From contig JBGTNL010000004.1 in assembly GCA_041743085.1 (NCBI GenBank), positions 10,467 to 74,466 of the forward strand: 64,000 nucleotides of DNA, read 5' to 3'. The notes beneath the pieces are model-generated. The model was not told the DNA's origin and made no database searches. It saw nothing but the letters and a program-made list of their open reading frames with translations. The DNA is from JAFMPW01 sp041743085 (lineage in GTDB: Bacteria; Bacteroidota; Bacteroidia; Flavobacteriales; Flavobacteriaceae). The translations under genes were made by a program, and so were the position numbers. Each line of letters starts with the position of its first letter. The first letter of the stretch is position 1. This document shows, in pieces, positions 1 through 9,053 of this stretch.

Positions 1-247
1 CACCATATTATACCCCCGAAAAGACCCATGAGATGATTTTTTGTACTCCCTTTAAAATAATCCGAAAAATGAACCGACAGGCTTGTCAAGGCAAAGGGTT
101 TTATGCATAAATTATGGGCTATGGTCATAATTAAAGGATTGGCGGTAAATCAGTTGTCGGGCATAATAGGCAAAGAAAGGTACAAAAATTGATAAGATTC
201 TATTGGTTCTCATTACAAATCCAATTCGGACAGAATTATTAAGGGGA

Positions 248-1081
248 TTAAAATTGAATAAGAAGGCCAACCTGTCCGGGGCCAAAATTCAAATTCCAGC
301 TTACATCCTTTGCGTCGCTATTATACTTTTCTGTGTATTTTTTATCCAGATACCGGTCTATGGATTCTACCGTAAAAATACTAATGGCGATACCTACAGC
401 AAAATCGGATACCCAGTGCTGCCGGTCCCATACCCGTGAAATACCCGGAAAAATGCCCAAGGTGTAGATACCTGCCTTCACCCAGGGACTTCTGAATTGC
501 TTGGCAATTGCGTAGGCATTGGTGAAAGCCAGGATGGTGTGCCCCGAGGGAAAAGAATGAAAATTCCGGTCGCTACTGAACGGTTTAAAGGTGCCCTTGG
601 TCTCTCCACTGACAGGCCGGGCACGGCCGGCCAGGGATTTCAGGATTTGCTGGAGCAGCCCCGCTGAAGAGGCGGATGAAACCAGTAATACCCCTGTCCT
701 TCGTAATTTCTCGTTTTTTATGAGGAGGCCTGTCAGGTATACTCCTCCTGTGACCAGGTAATTATTTTCGGGATTGCCATAAAATTCTCCGTATTCCCTG
801 ATAATTTTTGGAATACTTTCCCTTTGATTTCCGATAAACCGGGAAGTATTATCATCAAAAGCATATAATAAACCTGTTCCGGCGGCCATACCTCCAAAGG
901 TAAGCCACTGCCTGCCCTGCCAGTGCAGGGGCCTGGAATAGGAATATCCCAGTCCTCCAACCATATTTCCCAGGTCATAAGTAAATGTTTGCCATGTATT
1001 TCCATTGATTGTATCTGGTTGTATCTGTCCAAATAAGCTGGTGCAGCATACCATGAAAATAAAAAGCAAGATTTTTTTCAT
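248..1081 (-). CDS. PAP2-family membrane-associated phosphatase
   Basis: A 277-residue protein with an N-terminal Sec-type signal (MKKILLF..., ending near FGQ at residue 19). The three PAP2 (phosphatidic acid phosphatase type 2 / acid phosphatase) signature blocks are all present and correctly spaced: K-x6-RP as KSLAGRARP near residues 146-154, PSGH at 178-181, and SR-x5-H-x3-D as SRVWDRQHWVSD near 214-225. The catalytic histidines are therefore intact. Members dephosphorylate lipid phosphates such as phosphatidic acid, undecaprenyl pyrophosphate or phosphorylated lipid A; the substrate cannot be read from the sequence. The signal peptide and hydrophobic segments suggest action on the periplasmic side. 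It is transcribed away from metG's promoter side, about 100 bp downstream of metG on the same strand. Confidence 0.9.
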   Translation of the reverse strand: MKKILLFIFMVCCTSLFGQIQPDTINGNTWQTFTYDLGNMVGGLGYSYSRPLHWQGRQWLTFGGMAAGTGLLYAFDDNTSRFIGNQRESIPKIIREYGEFYGNPENNYLVTGGVYLTGLLIKNEKLRRTGVLLVSSASSAGLLQQILKSLAGRARPVSGETKGTFKPFSSDRNFHSFPSGHTILAFTNAYAIAKQFRSPWVKAGIYTLGIFPGISRVWDRQHWVSDFAVGIAISIFTVESIDRYLDKKYTEKYNSDAKDVSWNLNFGPGQVGLLIQF

Positions 1082-1182
1082 TCCTAGAAGTTAATTAAAA
1101 GATATTACTTTAATAATCCGAAGGCTGGTGGCATTGTACCTGCCATTTCTGTTGATCCGGGAAAGGAATGCACTGCTGTTGA

Positions 1183-3255
1183 TCAACTAATGATTGCCCC
1201 ATTGTGAACACCGGTTGAATCAGGGTTAAGAAAAACCAAATTGCCCGCTGCATTTTCAGTCATCAGGATCATACCCTCACTTTCCACACCCCGTAATGCC
1301 CTGGAAGCCAGGTTCACGAGAACAGTCACTTTTTTACCGATTATTTCTTCAGGTGAAAAACTTTCGGCAATCCCAGAGACAATAGTTCTGGTATCCAGGC
1401 CGGTATCCACTTTAAGCACAAGCAACTTCTTTGTTTTGGCCATTTTTTCAGCTTCAACAATAGTCCCTATGCGCATATCCATTTTAGAAAAGTCTTCAAA
1501 ACTGATAGTCTCTTTTAGGGGCATAACGGAATTATTTTCTGATTCGTTATTTTCTTTGGTCGCCTTTAATTTATCAAGCTGGGCCTGTATTTCGCTATCC
1601 TCTATTTTACGAAATAATAATTGGGCTTCTCCTAGTTGATGGCCTGGTTTGAGCAATTCGTCAAAGTGTTGGAGGGCATCATTCCAAGTAATAGAGGGGT
1701 CTAGATTTAAAATATCCCTCAATTTTTTGGCCGTAAATGGTAAAAAAGGTTCCGAAAAAACACATAACAGTGTAGCCAACTGCAATGCATAATATAAAAT
1801 AGTTCCCACTCTTTCAGTGTCTGATGGGTATAATTTCCAGGGCTCTTTTTCTGCTAAATATTTATTACCATCTCTAGGAATTTGCATCAAGTGATTGAGA
1901 GCTTCTCTAAATCTATAACTCTTTATTGAACCATTAATGGCCATATCATAAAAACCCATTTTATTTACTAAGTCAAGGTCAGAAGAATGTTCCTCGCCTC
2001 GTGTTGGTACTGCGCCCTTAAAATATTTATGGGTCAACACCACCACCCTGTTGATAAAATTCCCATAAATAGCCACCAGTTCATTATTGTTCCGAGCCTG
2101 GAAGTCCTTCCAGGTAAAATCATTGTCCTTAGTTTCAGGAGCGTTGGCTGTTAAAGCATAGCGAAGCACGTCTTGCATATTTGGGAATTCTTCGAGATAT
2201 TCGTGTAACCACACGGCCCAATTTTTAGAGGTGGATAATTTGTTGCCTTCCAGATTGAGGAATTCATTGGCCGGGACATTTTCGGGCAAAATAAAATCGC
2301 CATGTGCTTTTAGCATACAGGGAAATATAATACAGTGAAAAACAATATTATCCTTCCCTATAAAATGAACTAATTTAGTGTCAGGGGATTTCCAATAGGG
2401 TTCCCAGTCTATCCCTTCGCGCTCCGCCCATTCTTTGGTAGAGGAAATGTACCCTATTGGCGCATCGAACCAAACATAGAGCACTTTCCCTTCTGCTCCT
2501 TCAACAGGCACCGGGATTCCCCAATCCAGGTCGCGTGTCACCGCCCTTGGTTTAAGGCCGTCATCTATCCAGGATTTGCATTGGCCATAGACATTCGGCT
2601 TCCAGTCGTCCTTATGGGCCCTTAATATCCATTCCTTTAAAAAACCCTCATAATTATCCAGAGGTAGAAACCAATGCCTGGTTTCCTTAAGGGTGGGCAC
2701 AGCTCCTGTAATTGTGGATCTTGGATTTATGAGGTCTGTGGCATTAAGGGAGGAACCGCAATTTTCACATTGGTCACCATAGGCTTCCGCATGTCCGCAT
2801 TTTGGGCAAGTGCCAATTACGAAGCGATCGGCAAGAAACTGAGCGGCCTCTTCGTCATACAACTGGGCAGTGGTTTCCTCTAAAAAATCACCCTGCTCAT
2901 ATAGTTTAATAAAAAAATCGGACGCTGTTTTATGGTGGATCTCCGCGGATGTTCTGGAATAATTATCAAAGGTCATCCCGAAATCCTTAAAGGATTTACT
3001 GATCATGGCATGATATTTATCTATGACTTCCTTTGGCGACACCCCTTCTTTTTTAGCCTTCATGGGGATGGCGACCCCGTGTTCATCGCTTCCACAAACA
3101 AATACCACATCGTTTCCGGTTAAGCGAAGCCACCGTGCATAAATATCGGCGGGCACGTAGACACCTGCCAGATGACCGATATGAATAGGGCCATTGGTAT
3201 AGGGTAAAGCTGCGGTGATGGTATAACGGGCTGGATTAGGCGGATGATGCGACAT
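1183..3255 (-). CDS. metG: methionyl-tRNA synthetase
   Basis: Charges tRNA-Met with methionine in the cytoplasm. The 690-residue protein has the class I signature HIGH at residues 25-28, a knuckle of zinc-binding cysteines (CPKC...CENC, about residues 148-165) typical of the MetG1 group, and the KMSKS-equivalent KLSTSK near residue 340. A C-terminal EMAP-II-like tRNA-binding domain (from about residue 590, FEDFSKMDMRIGTI...) is fused, as usual in Bacteroidota. Length is normal. The chosen ATG (MSHHPPNPARY...) places the catalytic core immediately after a short leader. It lies downstream of the DUF1501 gene, but a strong hairpin terminator separates them, so it is probably transcribed independently. 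Confidence 0.97.
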   Translation of the reverse strand: MSHHPPNPARYTITAALPYTNGPIHIGHLAGVYVPADIYARWLRLTGNDVVFVCGSDEHGVAIPMKAKKEGVSPKEVIDKYHAMISKSFKDFGMTFDNYSRTSAEIHHKTASDFFIKLYEQGDFLEETTAQLYDEEAAQFLADRFVIGTCPKCGHAEAYGDQCENCGSSLNATDLINPRSTITGAVPTLKETRHWFLPLDNYEGFLKEWILRAHKDDWKPNVYGQCKSWIDDGLKPRAVTRDLDWGIPVPVEGAEGKVLYVWFDAPIGYISSTKEWAEREGIDWEPYWKSPDTKLVHFIGKDNIVFHCIIFPCMLKAHGDFILPENVPANEFLNLEGNKLSTSKNWAVWLHEYLEEFPNMQDVLRYALTANAPETKDNDFTWKDFQARNNNELVAIYGNFINRVVVLTHKYFKGAVPTRGEEHSSDLDLVNKMGFYDMAINGSIKSYRFREALNHLMQIPRDGNKYLAEKEPWKLYPSDTERVGTILYYALQLATLLCVFSEPFLPFTAKKLRDILNLDPSITWNDALQHFDELLKPGHQLGEAQLLFRKIEDSEIQAQLDKLKATKENNESENNSVMPLKETISFEDFSKMDMRIGTIVEAEKMAKTKKLLVLKVDTGLDTRTIVSGIAESFSPEEIIGKKVTVLVNLASRALRGVESEGMILMTENAAGNLVFLNPDSTGVHNGAIIS

Positions 3256-3315
3256 TAAAAACGTTTAATTAAGCCACAAAATTAACCAATTTTTCAAGTG
3301 TCGCACCACCAGTTG

Positions 3316-3380
3316 TGGAAAAAGAAAACCCTCGAGACACCGGAAAAACGTAAAAGTCGGGACATCCGGTGTCCGAGGGC
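3316..3380 (-). terminator. Rho-independent terminator after the DUF1501 gene
   Basis: On the minus strand, directly after the stop codon of the DUF1501 gene, arms of 15-16 bases (plus-strand 3329-3344 and 3365-3379, core CACCGGA/TCCGGTG) form a hairpin with one bulged base and a 20-base loop. It is followed by the T-rich tract TTTTCTTTTT. Position and shape fit an intrinsic terminator that insulates metG from the DUF1800-DUF1501 operon. Confidence 0.7.
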
Positions 3381-3403
3381 AATTACTGCAAAGTAGGGGT
3401 GGG

Positions 3404-5098
3404 CTACGCCACCATAATAGATTTAGACATTTTTTTGTCCGAAACCTGTATTCTGTAAATATATTTCCCCGTAGACAATTGCATAGGCATCCGTTCACGA
3501 ATATTTATCTCGGTAGAACCCTCCGCTGTGATCTCATTATATATGGTTCCTACCTTTTGTCCCAGAATATTGAACAATTGAATATCCACAAGAGCGGTTA
3601 AAGGCATTTCAAGATAGATAGACGGAGTATCTTTGGTAGGATAAAAAGGTTTGTGCACAATGGCATTTAACAAATTGGGTGTCGGTACATCGGGCGTCGG
3701 ATCTTCCCCGGTGGGCAATGTGGGCGGCTGATCGCTATATACAATATCTGGAAATTCTGTACCGCTGCAGTTAAAGCCAAGATTTACCGGAGCATACGGA
3801 TGATCCAGCAAATGTTGTTCCACCAATGGAATAGGCACACATAGCCATTCTGCCAAAACGGTGGCATACAAATCCCTGAAGTCCATCGTGTACTCAAGAT
3901 TTCCTCTTCCGTTAGGATTGTCCAGCGAAGGATGTTCCCCAACGAAGGCACTTCCGTTAAGGCCCGATCCAAAGAAGAGTGTAGGGGCAGCCTTTCCATG
4001 ATCCGTACCATTGGAACCGTTCTCAAAAATTCGCCTTCCGAATTCGGAAAATGTCATGCTCAGTACTTTATCATCTTGCTGGGTAAAGGCAACATCTTCG
4101 TAGAAATTGTTGATCGCGATAGAAAGATTGGACATTAAGCGCTCGTGGGCCAGGGGCTGATTGCCATGCGTGTCAAATCCACCCATGGAAATCATATACA
4201 CTTTCGTTCCCAGATTCCCTTTGATCAATCGCGCCAGCAAAGCCATTTGCCTGGCGAAGTTATTGTCCTGGTACTGTACCTGGTTCTGTCCTCGTTCGTA
4301 GGCTTCGTGAATTACTCCGGCATATTCATAAGTGGTATTGGCAACACCCCTTAAGAATTTTAGCTGGTCTCCGTACATACAATCACCAAATAAACTGTCG
4401 TCCAGGCCATATACCTCTCCGGACTCAGCTATTTCTTCCAGCTGATCAATATTTGAAGTTACGAATGCATAATTGGTTTCCTCGCCCTGAAAAACCAGGC
4501 TTCCGTACTGCCCTATTTGAATGGCTGCGGGAGAAGCGGGCGGATTGACCAGATAATCCGGATATAGGTTTTCAAAATGGCGTCCCATCCATCCGGTGTT
4601 CAAGCCATCAAATCCGGTTGTTGTAAGATCGGTATTGGCATAGATATCGGAACCGGTAAAATGCGAAAGACTTTGATTTTCGTAGCCGACACCGTGTACT
4701 GCCTTAAACTGGCCATCGCTCCACATAGGTTCAAGGGTGTTCATATAGGTGGGTACTCCAAACTCATCGGTTAACTTTAGGATTTTACTTTCGGGAATAT
4801 AGATATTGGGCCTGGCATTGGCGTAGGTATCATATTGCTCGATGGGGATAACGGTACTCAAACCATCATTTCCTCCCGACAAACGGATAAGGATCAGTAT
4901 ACATTCCGTATCTGCATTGGCAATTGCCGCGGTCAGTGGGGACGGTGCCGATGCGGTTAGCATATTACTGCCCAGCATCATGGAACCCGACCCGGCTATG
5001 CCCAATGCCTGAAGGAAGGAGCGTCTGCTCCACACCTTGTGTTCCTCGTCGTGTTCATTGTTATTTTTTATATTGATAGGAATATGGTTGTTGCACAT
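3404..5098 (-). CDS. DUF1501 family protein with twin-arginine-like leader and T9SS C-terminal domain
   Basis: A 564-residue protein of the DUF1501 family (a relative of the alkaline phosphatase/sulfatase superfamily whose function is not established). Seen in sequence: an SRRSFLQ twin-arginine motif near residues 24-30 followed by a hydrophobic Gly/Ala/Met stretch; the family hallmarks SGGNDGLS, GGFDTHG and FSEFGRR...GTDHG; and a C-terminal ~75-residue beta-rich segment (LFNILGQKVG... to ...GKYIYRIQVSDKKMSKSIMVA) typical of type A T9SS sorting domains. It follows the DUF1800 gene by 11 bases, the conserved pairing of these families, so the two are one operon. Inference: the protein is exported and anchored at or released from the cell surface, and acts with its DUF1800 partner. 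The substrate is unknown. Confidence 0.88.
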   Translation of the reverse strand: MCNNHIPINIKNNNEHDEEHKVWSRRSFLQALGIAGSGSMMLGSNMLTASAPSPLTAAIANADTECILILIRLSGGNDGLSTVIPIEQYDTYANARPNIYIPESKILKLTDEFGVPTYMNTLEPMWSDGQFKAVHGVGYENQSLSHFTGSDIYANTDLTTTGFDGLNTGWMGRHFENLYPDYLVNPPASPAAIQIGQYGSLVFQGEETNYAFVTSNIDQLEEIAESGEVYGLDDSLFGDCMYGDQLKFLRGVANTTYEYAGVIHEAYERGQNQVQYQDNNFARQMALLARLIKGNLGTKVYMISMGGFDTHGNQPLAHERLMSNLSIAINNFYEDVAFTQQDDKVLSMTFSEFGRRIFENGSNGTDHGKAAPTLFFGSGLNGSAFVGEHPSLDNPNGRGNLEYTMDFRDLYATVLAEWLCVPIPLVEQHLLDHPYAPVNLGFNCSGTEFPDIVYSDQPPTLPTGEDPTPDVPTPNLLNAIVHKPFYPTKDTPSIYLEMPLTALVDIQLFNILGQKVGTIYNEITAEGSTEINIRERMPMQLSTGKYIYRIQVSDKKMSKSIMVA

Positions 5099-5109
5099 GG
5101 TCGTAGGCT

Positions 5110-6618
5110 TTATTTTAGTTGAAATTCGGGTTGTCTTGAAAGATGCATCAGCAAGAGGAATACCTGTAACGGGGGTTCCTGGCTAATTGCCAGCATCCAT
5201 AGACCGCTTCCACCCGGATAGTAATCCGGCCCGTAATAATCTTCGGGAACATCCTCAATCTTAAAGGCATCCATCGCATTATCAAAATCCTGCTGGGTAA
5301 GAAGGCCTTTTGGGGTAATTTTATCGACGATTGCCCTAACCACTATTTCAGGATTACTGGTATTATTGTTAGCCGGTCCTACGGCATCCATTGCCAGGGT
5401 TCGGAATTGTTCCGGATCGTTCTGGTAGAACGTTTCCAGAAAGACCTCAGAGGTTAACCATCTTCCGATCATGAAATTAGTATTTATCCACTGGCGGTTT
5501 CTCTGCCAGCCGGCGACATCCACCGGATCAAACAGGGTTTGGCCCAAGAGGTTGCTGGAGCCAATGGTAAAAAGCAGGGTGTTATTATCATATGAAAATC
5601 CGCCTTCGTTAAGAAGATTCAGATACAAGTCAAAGGGACTTTTTATGATTACGCCGATAGCGTTATCATCAAAGAAGTGTTCACTCTTAAAAAGCTGAGA
5701 CAATACCGGAGCTATATCGAAATTGTTCGCCACAAAAGTGCTTGCCAAATTTGCAATTATGGTTTGTGCATTCCCGGCATCATCATTGGAATCCGGGTGT
5801 ACAAAGAATTCATATAATTTTTCGCAGATAAAGTTGGCTATTTCATTGGGTCTTTGCTGAAAAAGGATATCTATGACGTCGCTGTAGTTCCAATTTCCGG
5901 CCTGGCCCAAAATCGTTTTTGGACCTGCATCGTGTTTGGTAGCATCGAAAGCAACGGCTTCGCAACCCAACTCTCCACGTTCCACATATCCGGTAAGCGC
6001 CTTTGCGGTTTCTATAATATCTTCTTCGGTGTACCCGTTACCTTCGCCCAGGGAAAAGAGCTCGTATAACTCCCGGGCATAGTTTTCATTTGGATTATTG
6101 CCATTATTATAAACTCCGTCCAGATAATAAAGCATTGCACTGGTGAGTCCTATTTCGCTGACAAAGGTCTTAAAATTGCCGATGGCGTTCCGTTGAAGGC
6201 AATTGATATAGTAATAAAGAAAGGAATTGCATTCGTATATATCCAGTTCCGTCACAAAATGGTTGCTCCAGAAAAAACTTAGCCGGTCCCTGAGGTTATT
6301 GGTCACGAGGCCATTTGTATAAGCAAGACGCCATTCTTCTCGTTGTGCATTTCGGACCTGCCGGGCAAGATCGTCATCGGCAGGATAGTTACTATTGTTC
6401 CAGTCCGCCCATGTTGGGGCTGGCAATACTGGCATACCAAAGGCTTCATTTATCAAGCTATCCACTAGGGCTCCGGCCGACTGGCCAACTGCCTGGTCGA
6501 TGGTTAGAACGGAGGCACTAAACCCCAATCGTCTGTACAGATGTGCCGCCCTGAGTTTGTCAAGAGGTGTTGTGTACGGCGCTAATGTAGAGGTGTTACA
6601 ATTAACGAAGTATTCCAT
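5110..6618 (-). CDS. DUF1800 family protein
   Basis: A 502-residue DUF1800 protein. Family-typical segments are visible: RLGFSAS near the N-terminus, FWSNHFVTELD in the middle, and NYARELYELFSLGEGNGYTE, followed by the helix containing AKALTGY. DUF1800 proteins are nearly always encoded next to a DUF1501 protein, as here (11-base gap), and their biochemical role is not known. No convincing signal peptide is visible at the annotated ATG (MEYFVNCNTSTLAPYT...), whereas its partner has one; either this one stays inside, is carried along with its partner, or the true start lies elsewhere. It is the first gene of the operon. Confidence 0.88.
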   Translation of the reverse strand: MEYFVNCNTSTLAPYTTPLDKLRAAHLYRRLGFSASVLTIDQAVGQSAGALVDSLINEAFGMPVLPAPTWADWNNSNYPADDDLARQVRNAQREEWRLAYTNGLVTNNLRDRLSFFWSNHFVTELDIYECNSFLYYYINCLQRNAIGNFKTFVSEIGLTSAMLYYLDGVYNNGNNPNENYARELYELFSLGEGNGYTEEDIIETAKALTGYVERGELGCEAVAFDATKHDAGPKTILGQAGNWNYSDVIDILFQQRPNEIANFICEKLYEFFVHPDSNDDAGNAQTIIANLASTFVANNFDIAPVLSQLFKSEHFFDDNAIGVIIKSPFDLYLNLLNEGGFSYDNNTLLFTIGSSNLLGQTLFDPVDVAGWQRNRQWINTNFMIGRWLTSEVFLETFYQNDPEQFRTLAMDAVGPANNNTSNPEIVVRAIVDKITPKGLLTQQDFDNAMDAFKIEDVPEDYYGPDYYPGGSGLWMLAISQEPPLQVFLLLMHLSRQPEFQLK

Positions 6619-7039
6619 AGTTGGTAGGCTTTAAGAACGTTCATGTGTGTAGGGGCAAATTCTTAACGCTTAAACAAAACCGTTATTATGGAAATGCGGG
6701 TATTTTCGTTATACTGCAGATGAATTTACGATATTAGGCACGGATATCCCGATTAAATACTTATAGAGGTCAGCAGCTACTTGCATACCTTTGTTTTAGC
6801 ATTATAGTCCGCTATTTGAGGGTTTAGAATATTCTGTGAACTTGTAACATCCCGAAGAAACCCCTCCGCCTTCGGCACCGTGCCTTACTCTCGTTGCACT
6901 CGTCGGAGGCAAGTGAAATAAGGGAAGGACCCGTTTAACGGCCCTTTTGCCCATTAAATCTTATGTACTTGTCTACTGACCTATAAATACTTATATTTTC
7001 GATGAACTGCACAATTTCGCTAAGATTTTACAACTTTAC
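6619..7039. other. Divergent intergenic region between the DUF1800 operon and yraN-like gene
   Basis: 421 bases without a supported ORF. It must carry promoters for both flanking transcription units. Near 6784-6794 the string TACCTTTG fits the Bacteroidota -7 motif TAnnTTTG in the plus direction, but no good -33 element was found. A GC-richer block at about 6855-6925 (containing CTCCGCCTTCGG and CGTCGGAGG, imperfectly complementary) could form a hairpin of unknown role. Confidence 0.4.
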
Positions 7040-7399
7040 ATGGGAAAACACAATGAATTAGGGAGGGATGGAGAGCTGCTTGCAGTCGATTATTTGCTGG
7101 CCAAGGGTTATTCCATTCTGGAGAGGAATTACAGATACCATAAGGCGGAAATAGATATTATTGCAAAAAAGGACTCCACTATTGTCATTGTTGAGGTAAA
7201 ATCCAGGACTTCTGACTTTTTTGAAAATGTTGCGGATACGGTTACCCAAAAGAAAATTAAACTTTTGGTGATGGCTACCAACCATTATATCACCCAAAGA
7301 AATATTCAGCTTGAGGTACGCTTCGATATTGTTACCGTTCTGAAAAACAAAAAAACGCCTAAGATTGAGCATCTCAAAGATGCCTTCTACCATTTCTGA
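7040..7399 (+). CDS. UPF0102/YraN family nuclease-fold protein
   Basis: A 119-residue protein matching the YraN (UPF0102) family in length and motifs: G-x-x-GE-x-LA near the N-terminus (GRDGELLAVDYL), ILERNYR, and the restriction-endonuclease-like core AEIDIIAKKD...IVIVEVKSR, where Asp and the E-x-K triad correspond to the PD-(D/E)xK nuclease motif. Function in cells is not settled; a role in DNA metabolism is inferred from the fold. It is followed about 100 bp later by the ACT-like gene, which has its own promoter. Confidence 0.9.
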   Translation: MGKHNELGRDGELLAVDYLLAKGYSILERNYRYHKAEIDIIAKKDSTIVIVEVKSRTSDFFENVADTVTQKKIKLLVMATNHYITQRNIQLEVRFDIVTVLKNKKTPKIEHLKDAFYHF

Positions 7400-7450
7400 C
7401 CATATCACGGTGGCGCTTTAAAGCCAAGCCTGGTTATTTCAGCACCTGCT

Positions 7451-7482
7451 TTTGTTTTATTTGTAACAATTTGTTAGTTTTG
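7451..7482 (+). promoter_or_regulatory. Bacteroidota-type promoter
   Basis: TTTG at 7451-7454 is separated by 20 bases from TAGTTTTG (7475-7482), matching the Bacteroidetes primary sigma consensus TTTG / TAnnTTTG. The expected transcription start is near 7489, giving a short leader of about 13 bases before the ATG at 7502. This is the clearest promoter match in the window. Confidence 0.6.
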
Positions 7483-7501
7483 TTGATCAACACCTAAAAC
7501 A

Positions 7502-8161
7502 ATGAAAACCATATCGGCAGTAGTAGAGCAATACATCAAGAAAAAGCCATTTCTGCAAAGTGCCCTTTCACAGGGGATCATCAACCTGACCTCCCTATCC
7601 AGAATTGTAAAGCCCGAAATAGAGGATGAATTGGGAAAGGACATTCGCAACGGCGCTATAGTAATGGCTTTAAAGCGACTGTCTGATGATATGGAGTTCA
7701 GGGCCACCCATAGAATTATTAAAGTCCTGAAGAATATTGGAGAAATTACCGTGCGTTCCGCTCTGACAGATTTTACATTTCTGGTATCCGCTACCATTTT
7801 AGAAAATCAGACCCAATTGCTGAAAGAGGTCAACAGGAATAAGGATGTTTTCTACACTTCTTCAAGGGGGGTGAATGAGATGAATATTGTGGTAAGCAAC
7901 ATTCTTGACCATATTGTTGAATCACTTTTTAAGGCTGAAAAATGCACTCAGAAGGCTGAAAACCTGTCGTCCATTACCGTAAAGTTACCTGCAGAAAACG
8001 TATCTGTCCCCGGTATTTATTATTTTATCTTTCAGCGCCTGGCTTGGGAAGGTATCGTATTATACGAAGTCATTTCTACTACAAATGAGTTTACTATCCT
8101 GGTAAATGACGATCAGGTAGACAGTGCCTTCAAGACGATCAAGGATTTAAAAACATTGTAA
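7502..8161 (+). CDS. Conserved Bacteroidota protein with ACT-like C-terminal region (aspartokinase-like annotation)
   Basis: A 219-residue soluble protein. The C-terminal ~75 residues (about 145-219: SSITVKLPAENVSVPG...FQRLAWEGI...YEVISTTNEFTILVNDD...AFKTI) have the beta-alpha-beta pattern of an ACT ligand-binding domain like those in aspartate kinases, with the usual hydrophobic strand followed by a V-D-x-A-F helix. The N-terminal part (ILQSALSQGIINLTSLSR-like helices) resembles a helical, possibly winged-helix segment. There is no kinase domain, so the enzyme name aspartate kinase sometimes given to such proteins would be misleading. Inference: an amino-acid-sensing regulatory protein. It stands alone with its own promoter. 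Confidence 0.7.
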   Translation: MKTISAVVEQYIKKKPFLQSALSQGIINLTSLSRIVKPEIEDELGKDIRNGAIVMALKRLSDDMEFRATHRIIKVLKNIGEITVRSALTDFTFLVSATILENQTQLLKEVNRNKDVFYTSSRGVNEMNIVVSNILDHIVESLFKAEKCTQKAENLSSITVKLPAENVSVPGIYYFIFQRLAWEGIVLYEVISTTNEFTILVNDDQVDSAFKTIKDLKTL

Positions 8162-8286
8162 CTAATCCCGATCCCTGAAAAGTATCGGATGAAGAAGAAC
8201 ATATATTGCCGATCCCCTATTGCAACGGGCAAAAATGCCCGGAAAATTAGTTGCCGGGCGAGTATTCATTTTAGATTGATTCGAAT

Positions 8287-8730
8287 TTACTCGGCAGGTG
8301 CCGGTTTCATGCAATCAGAATAATCTACAGTGAATTTATAATCTTTATCATTCATTTTTTCTATTGCATCGTCGTGTCGGTGGTCGGGTTTGTAAGAGGC
8401 TCCGGTTCCAAGATCTATCCCAAGGCCAATAACTCCCCATGATAGTGCGCTGAGGATAAAATTGCCAGTCCTGAAGGCAGTGTCGAAATTTTTCGTTTGT
8501 GGTTCACAACCTTCTTCTTTGAGCTCAACCTTTAGAGGACGGTCTCTTTTGTACGTCCTGGTAATTCTTCCAGTTCCTTCCTTTTCGCCATTGACATAAA
8601 TTTCCGCATTAGGATGATCCTTCGCTACAATAGTTGCATTGTAACGACTTCCGCCAAACATCACTCCGCAACTATTTAGCATTAGACTGAACAGGCAAAT
8701 CATTGGGATAAATTTTAATCCTTTTTTCAT
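8287..8730 (-). CDS. Small lipoprotein with PEGA-like region
   Basis: A 147-residue predicted lipoprotein. The leader MKKGLKFIPMICLFSLMLNSC ends in a lipobox (LNSC, Cys near residue 21), so it is expected to be lipidated and envelope-attached. The mature part contains ...AEIYVNGEKEGTGRITRTYKR..., resembling a PEGA-type surface domain (short beta repeat with NG and G-T-P-like turn), and a later hydrophobic Gly-rich segment (SALSWGVIGLGIDLGTG) that could be a membrane hairpin. Function is unknown. It is a single-gene unit, convergent with the ACT-like gene. Confidence 0.75.
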   Translation of the reverse strand: MKKGLKFIPMICLFSLMLNSCGVMFGGSRYNATIVAKDHPNAEIYVNGEKEGTGRITRTYKRDRPLKVELKEEGCEPQTKNFDTAFRTGNFILSALSWGVIGLGIDLGTGASYKPDHRHDDAIEKMNDKDYKFTVDYSDCMKPAPAE

Positions 8731-9053
8731 AAATGTAGTGGTTTGATAATTATTAGCAATTTCAGGATATAATGATGGTAATTTAAGGGAACGATAAAGA
8801 ATTTAACCGATATCCATGAAAGGAAATAGGATTAAGGGGGTGATGGAAGCAGAATACCTCGGGAGAATCCTGGGATCCTGAGGCCAATAGGCGTTCGGTA
8901 GTTTAGCGGTATAGAAATTTATATTATGCGATTAAGAAAGTCAAAACCCTGAAAACCACTGGAGGATATAAGGAAATATACAATTAAAATAATGCCTCAT
9001 ATATTTTGATTTGGAAGTATTTTAGCCTTTTTAGATTTGAGATTTGAGCACAC
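8731..9053. other. Intergenic region without recognised features
   Basis: 323 bases between the 3' end of the TlpA-like gene and the 5' end of the small lipoprotein gene (both minus strand). I see no ORF, RNA gene or repeat that matches others in the window. It should hold the lipoprotein promoter. Confidence 0.4.
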
